Assembly (NCBI RefSeq): GCF_938045625.1
Contig: NZ_CALIAV010000025.1
Span: 1-33,473, forward strand
DNA from: an uncultured Campylobacter sp.
GTDB lineage: Bacteria; Campylobacterota; Campylobacteria; Campylobacterales; Campylobacteraceae
DNA length: 33,473 bases
Reading direction: 5' to 3'
Part shown: positions 30,222-33,473 of the stretch, piece after piece
Layout: every line of letters starts with the position of its first letter
Position numbering within the stretch: position 1 is the stretch's first letter
Notes under the pieces: generated by a model
What the model was told of the DNA's origin: nothing
What the model saw: the letters and a program-made list of their open reading frames with translations, nothing else
Database searches by the model: none
Translations under genes and position numbers: made by a program

Positions 30222-30654
30222 CTAGTATCCTTTTTGCGTATTCTTCGTCCGGACTTAGCACGTTTAGAGTCGCGCGTGCCCCAAGCTCGCCGTTTACGTA
30301 AAGCTCGCAGTCGTAAACGCCAAAACCGCTTGCGTCTTGTATCGAGCAGGCCGCCTCGATGACGACTTCGTCTCCAGCCGCTAAAAACGGCTTAAATATC
30401 TCAAATTTTCTACTGCCCAGCAAAAAACCCAGTCCGAATTTCATCCCCTTTAGCTCGCGCATCTTTGAGTCGTAGATACCCAGCGACTGAGCCATCATCT
30501 CGACGGTTTTATGCATAGCGAATTTGCCCTCCGCGAGAAATTTATTATCCTCTTTTATTACGCTTTTGGTTTTTATGCGCCCCTCTTCAAATTTAAGCAC
30601 CTCGTCGATAAAAATGATCGCCGTGCCGTGCGGGAGATAACCCTCTAGGCTCAT
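30214..30654 (-). CDS. ApeP-type 3-hydroxyacyl-ACP dehydratase
   Basis: 146 aa hotdog protein. The start YLPHGTAIIFIDEVLKFEEG and the later FAMHKTVEMMAQSLGIYD fit the ApeP dehydratase family; His9 and Glu52 are candidate catalytic residues. It removes water to make the conjugated double bonds. A second dehydratase is fused to the AMP ligase, so the cluster has two, as in other APE systems where they work as a pair. Confidence 0.88.
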   Translation of the reverse strand: MSLEGYLPHGTAIIFIDEVLKFEEGRIKTKSVIKEDNKFLAEGKFAMHKTVEMMAQSLGIYDSKMRELKGMKFGLGFLLGSRKFEIFKPFLAAGDEVVIEAACSIQDASGFGVYDCELYVNGELGARATLNVLSPDEEYAKRILDE

Positions 30655-31817
30655 TTCGCCCTCCCAAACACGATCGCCGCGTTATCGCCACCAAATGCAA
30701 ACGACAGCGACATGGCCGAATTTACGACCGCTCTTTGGCCAAATTTTACCAAATTTATCTCCTCTATCTCATCATCGTAAACGCCGTCGTAAACATGCGG
30801 CGGCAGTGCGGTTTCTCCACTAGCGCAAAGCATGGCGCAAAGCGCGCTCTCTATGGCTCCTGCAGCTCCTAACGTGTGACCGATCAGAGGCTTAACGGAG
30901 CTAGCAAAAACGCGTGGCATGAGCGAATGCACGATCTTTGCCTCGATTTTATCGTTTGCCTGCGTGCCGGTACCGTGCAAATTTATATAATCCACGCTGC
31001 TTAAATTTGCCGCCTGCAGCGCCTTTTGCACGCACTGAGTTTGCATCTGTCCGCTAAAATCAGGCTGCGTCATATGAAACGCGTCGCAGTTTGAGTGCTC
31101 GCCTGCGATAACTACATTTGAAATTTCATCCCTGCTCGCCACGAAAAAGGCCGCCCCTTCACCGATATTTATACCGTCACGATTTTTAGAAAACGGATTC
31201 GTCTCTCGCGCGCTTAGGATGCCCAGGCTATCAAAGCCGTTAATCGTGAGCGTGTTTAAGCTATCCACACCGCCGCAGATCACCGCGTTGCAGACGCCCG
31301 ACTCCAGCAGCCTTTTTGCTGTTATTATCGCCTTGACACCCGAGGTACAGGCGGTCGAGACGGAAAACGCAACTGAGCTAAGCCCGTAAAAATCAGCGAT
31401 AAATTCGGACGGGTTGGCTAGAGAATTTCGGTTTATACCAAATTTTGAAGCATCGAAAAACCCCGTCGCTGCGAAATCCTTAAACGTTTCGTAGTTTTCC
31501 TCCACGCCGCTAGTAGTCGTACCCACGACTACGCCGACACGATTTTTACCGTATTTTTTGATGGTCTCTCGCACATCTTTATCTATCTGCAAAAGCGCGC
31601 TTAAAACTAGAGCATTTGTACGCGTTTGTAGGTGTTTTGGCGTATTTTGACTAAATTTAGCCAGCCGCACACCGACCTTGCCAAGGATAAAGCTTTTATC
31701 CGCCCTAAAGCCTTCGCAAACGCTCAAAAATCTCTTTTCGCCACATAAATTTGCAAAATTTTCCTCCGAGTCGGCTCCAGCTGCGCTGATGATGGCGGGC
31801 TTGCTAACGTATATCAA
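30651..31817 (-). CDS. Beta-ketoacyl-ACP synthase, APE ketosynthase (ApeO-like)
   Basis: 388 aa with the full triad: Cys157 (VSTACTSGVKAI), His281 (LHGTGTQAND) and His314 (LIGHTLGAAGAIES). It overlaps the lipoprotein gene by 14 bases and the dehydratase by four. By position it is the ApeO equivalent, the active subunit expected to pair with the Cys-less chain-length factor. Sequence is distinct from the other full ketosynthase, so the two are not recent copies. Confidence 0.92.
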   Translation of the reverse strand: MIYVSKPAIISAAGADSEENFANLCGEKRFLSVCEGFRADKSFILGKVGVRLAKFSQNTPKHLQTRTNALVLSALLQIDKDVRETIKKYGKNRVGVVVGTTTSGVEENYETFKDFAATGFFDASKFGINRNSLANPSEFIADFYGLSSVAFSVSTACTSGVKAIITAKRLLESGVCNAVICGGVDSLNTLTINGFDSLGILSARETNPFSKNRDGINIGEGAAFFVASRDEISNVVIAGEHSNCDAFHMTQPDFSGQMQTQCVQKALQAANLSSVDYINLHGTGTQANDKIEAKIVHSLMPRVFASSVKPLIGHTLGAAGAIESALCAMLCASGETALPPHVYDGVYDDEIEEINLVKFGQRAVVNSAMSLSFAFGGDNAAIVFGRAK

Positions 31818-32199
31818 GAGCTCTTACCTTAAAATTTTCGTTATTTACTGCTATGATGGCCTCTTTTTGATTTGATTTTATGGCATCCAGAATCTTTACA
31901 AAAAGTTCGTTGTAGGCGCTATTTGGAGGTAAAAAACCGATAGCTTCAAACTCGCCGCTCGGCCTTAAAACTCTCCTAGCTAGCGGAGTGCCCATGGAGT
32001 TTATCATCGTAAAATAAAAATCCTCTTTTTCATGCGAAACATAGAGCAAATTTGAGCCACTTTGGGAAATCACTTCAAACTCGCGTTTATCAAAATTTAC
32101 GATCTGCGGAACATCAAATTTAGCCTTTGCCGCACATCCGCCGAGCACAAATGCCACCGCAAAAATAGATATAAAACTTAAAACTTTTTTAAAACTCAC
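31804..32199 (-). CDS. DUF3261-like outer-membrane lipoprotein of the APE cluster (ApeN-like)
   Basis: 131 aa. Lipoprotein signal with lipobox LGGC (Cys22), then KFDVPQIVNFDKREFEVISQ and FYFTMINSMGTPLARRVLRP, in keeping with DUF3261. It would accept the polyene lipid at the outer membrane after the LolA-like carrier. The length is short for the family (near 190-200 in memory). The start is GTG at 32199 with AAAAGG almost touching it, so the start is uncertain. First gene of the cluster. Confidence 0.75.
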   Translation of the reverse strand: MSFKKVLSFISIFAVAFVLGGCAAKAKFDVPQIVNFDKREFEVISQSGSNLLYVSHEKEDFYFTMINSMGTPLARRVLRPSGEFEAIGFLPPNSAYNELFVKILDAIKSNQKEAIIAVNNENFKVRALDIR

Positions 32200-32246
32200 C
32201 TTTTGGTCGCCTTATTAAATTTCACTTGTTTTAGAATAATGCACAG

Positions 32247-32252
32247 ATTATA
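32247..32252 (-). promoter_or_regulatory. -10 box of the APE operon
   Basis: TATAAT on the minus strand, 48 bases before the GTG of the lipoprotein gene, preceded by the T/A-rich TTTTTAAAGGTTAAAAAG. All 17 downstream genes overlap or nearly touch, so this promoter could drive the whole cluster. Confidence 0.6.
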
Positions 32253-32573
32253 TCTTTTTAACCTTTAAAAACAATGCTTGGCGCAAAATTTGGCGCCCAA
32301 GATATATTTTTAACAAAATTTGCTGATTTTTTGTTTATAAATTTACCCGGCAAAATTTTAGTTAAAAAAGTGGAAATCTAAATTTGATGGCGATGTTTTG
32401 AAAATTTAGATATTTTGATTAAACACATAAACTCGCGCGCAAAGCATTGGTTTGCATTGCCAGTAATGACGCCATATTGGTATTTTAATATATTACTTTT
32501 ACAGCTACCTAAGGGTAAATAGCGCGTGATAAAATTTTATTCATTATTGTTTACTAGCATTTGCCAATAGCAA

Positions 32574-32750
32574 TTAGCTATTAATATCTTGAATTATATC
32601 TGATGTAGAACTTAAATTTTGCATTTGCCTCAGTATAGATAGCGCAACTTTAGTCGATTTGGTTAATTGCAAGGTTATAGAATCAGCAGGAGATATTTTC
32701 GCGTAAATCCTTTCTGATAATTTGTCAAAAACAGATTTACGCAGTTTAAT
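32574..32750 (-). pseudogene. Possible gene remnant in the spacer
   Basis: A 58-residue open frame on the minus strand, bounded by stops, reads like real protein (KLSERIYAKISPADSITLQL, then KSTKVALSILRQMQNL), but has no ATG, GTG or TTG at a suitable place; its only Met is internal, near residue 43. A decayed C-terminal part of a gene is the simplest reading. Chance is possible in a frame of this length. Confidence 0.35.
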
Positions 32751-32755
32751 TTATA

Positions 32756-32771
32756 GGCCCAAATTTGAGCC
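32756..32771 (-). terminator. Weak hairpin after the ComEA-like gene
   Basis: Stem GGCTC / GGGCC (one G-U) with loop AAATTT, 15 bases past the stop, followed by TATAAATTAA on the minus strand. Short and without a T-run; placement is its main support. Confidence 0.3.
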
Positions 32772-32786
32772 GAAAATAATATAATG

Positions 32787-33365
32787 TTATTCTGATTTTT
32801 TCTTTGTAGGCTTTTTAGCTTCGACTTCCTTAACTCCGCTTTCTTCAACCTTCTTCTTTGAAACTTTTATCTTAGTCTTAGCCTCATCAATATCTTTTTC
32901 TATTTTATCTTCGCCAGATTTTACTTTACTTTTGATGCTTTTAGAAGCCTTCCCCTCTATGTCAGTTTTAGATTTATCCACATCTTTTACAGGCGCAGCT
33001 ATTTTGTCTTCTACATCTTTTGTTTTTTTAGCGACTTCTTTTTTGCCCTGTTTTACTTTGTCGGTCACATCATTGACTTCTTTTGCCTTTTTGGATACTT
33101 TATCGCTTGTAGGCATTACGCTCGTGCCGCTCGTAGATATGTCGCCTTTTAAATTTTCAAAAGTCTTATCGCCGATACCGTTTACGTTTTTAATATCCTC
33201 TATGCTTTCAAATTTGTTTGTTTTTCTGTATTCAATAATAGCATCAGCCTTTGCTGCACCAATGCCGTTTAAGCTCATAAGCTCCTCTTTTGTAGCGGTA
33301 TTTAAATTTATAGCGGCAAATACCATCGAAGCGCATGCCAACATTGATAACATAAATTTGTTCAT
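32787..33365 (-). CDS. ComEA-like secreted helix-hairpin-helix protein with a charged tail
   Basis: 192 aa. Signal peptide MNKFMLSMLACASMVFAA, then a ComEA-type HhH domain (19-76): INLNTATKEELMSLNGIGAA and INTO-type second hairpin NVNGIGDKTFENLKG. Residues 85-192 are a long Lys/Glu/Asp/Ser tail (for example KKTKDVEDKIAAPVKDVDKS), predicted coiled or disordered, not seen in ordinary small ComEA proteins. ComEA binds DNA in the periplasm for natural transformation; a basic tail could add affinity or bind the wall. The ribosome site AAAAAGGAAAA is good; the gene lies 20 bp after another minus-strand gene. Confidence 0.83.
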   Translation of the reverse strand: MNKFMLSMLACASMVFAAINLNTATKEELMSLNGIGAAKADAIIEYRKTNKFESIEDIKNVNGIGDKTFENLKGDISTSGTSVMPTSDKVSKKAKEVNDVTDKVKQGKKEVAKKTKDVEDKIAAPVKDVDKSKTDIEGKASKSIKSKVKSGEDKIEKDIDEAKTKIKVSKKKVEESGVKEVEAKKPTKKKSE

Positions 33366-33385
33366 AGTTTTTCCTTTTTAAAAAA

Positions 33386-33473
33386 TTATTTCACATGGTT
33401 TGCGAGTTCTTCTTGGGCCTTTTTATTAGACTCTTCTTTTTCTTTTAACCATTTTTCTTGAGCTTTTTGGTAT
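33386..33473 (-). CDS. 3' end of a charged, Lys/Glu-rich protein (runs off the window)
   Basis: The last 28 codons and TAA stop are visible (ending EELANHVK). Composition is Lys/Glu/Gln rich (AQEKWLKEKEESNKKAQEEL), like a coiled coil and like the tail of the next gene, 20 bp downstream. It is probably co-transcribed with the ComEA-like gene. Function unknown. Confidence 0.65.
   Translation of the reverse strand, partial: YQKAQEKWLKEKEESNKKAQEELANHVK

Larger units (their letters stand above)
32200..32786. other. 587-bp AT-rich spacer between the APE operon and the ComEA-like gene
   Basis: No complete gene seen. It holds the APE promoter, a bulged GC-rich hairpin (32277-32301) with a T-rich plus-strand tail, a perfect 10-bp inverted repeat (32376-32385 / 32402-32411), a perfect 9-bp repeat GCGTAAATC / GATTTACGC (32701-32709 / 32734-32742), a small minus-strand open frame without an ATG (32574-32750) and a weak hairpin at 32756-32771. 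The stretch is clearly more AT-rich than the APE genes. Confidence 0.7.

Noticed and set aside
18383..32199. Flexirubin or ordinary fatty acid synthesis cluster
   Set aside because: The exporter, LolA-like carrier, ApeP-type dehydratase and DUF3261-like lipoprotein together fit aryl polyene clusters; no tyrosine ammonia lyase of the flexirubin type is present.
1..33473. tRNA, rRNA, CRISPR array, insertion sequence or phage genes
   Set aside because: No cloverleaf, repeat-spacer pattern, transposase or terminal repeats were seen.

Overview
The window looks like chromosomal DNA of a Campylobacter-type Campylobacterota. Signs are the DUF1104 periplasmic protein, the thiS-G-H-E order, the compact AT-rich TATAAT promoters without a clear -35, and a dense background of the palindromic word AAATTT. 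The base composition looks richer in G+C than C. jejuni, which suggests the oral curvus/rectus/showae/gracilis branch; this is inference, not a species call. Some annotations (family names, order of the E. coli ape cluster, ferrosome literature) come from memory and were not searched.

Layout. 1-491: 5' part of an unrecognised gene (-). 731-2704: response regulator and histidine kinase (-). 2954-4336: a DUF1104 protein and an M23 peptidase (-). 4429-5094: SYLF lipid-binding protein (+), convergent with a 69-aa acidic orphan (-) over a shared hairpin. 5495-12821: a Fur-family regulator followed by one dense + strand run of ten genes. 12896-15013: an AT-rich orphan membrane protein and an EamA transporter (-). 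15245-18295: thiamine thiazole genes thiS-thiG-thiH-thiE without thiF (-). 18383-32199: a 17-gene aryl polyene (APE)-type cluster (-). 32200-32786: an AT-rich spacer with hairpins and a possible gene remnant. 32787-33473: a ComEA-like HhH protein and the 3' end of another gene (-).

Two systems stand out. The first is the 6042-10236 operon: an HMA_2-like protein, a ferritin-like protein with a glycine-zipper anchor, three more small glycine-zipper membrane proteins (one resembling the magnetosome protein MamC in layout), and a P1B-type ATPase with a Ser-Cys-Ala triad instead of Cys-Pro-Cys. With a Fur-family regulator and a perfect palindrome just upstream, this looks like an iron-handling membrane compartment locus related to ferrosome (fez) clusters, with extra parts I have not seen described together. 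The same run continues into an alanine-type symporter, a 94-aa membrane protein with an H-x13-H pair, and a ModD-like phosphoribosyltransferase.

The second is the APE cluster. It contains two full ketosynthases, a ketosynthase-like chain-length-factor candidate, ketoreductase, two dehydratases (one fused to the AMP ligase), two acyl carrier proteins, acyltransferases, thioesterase, a LolA-like carrier, an MMPL exporter and a lipoprotein. It should build a polyunsaturated aryl chain on carrier proteins and move the lipid to the outer membrane. Its gene order appears rotated relative to the E. coli cluster, it carries a tandem pair of small secreted Cys proteins, and no ammonia lyase or methyltransferase gene is in the window.
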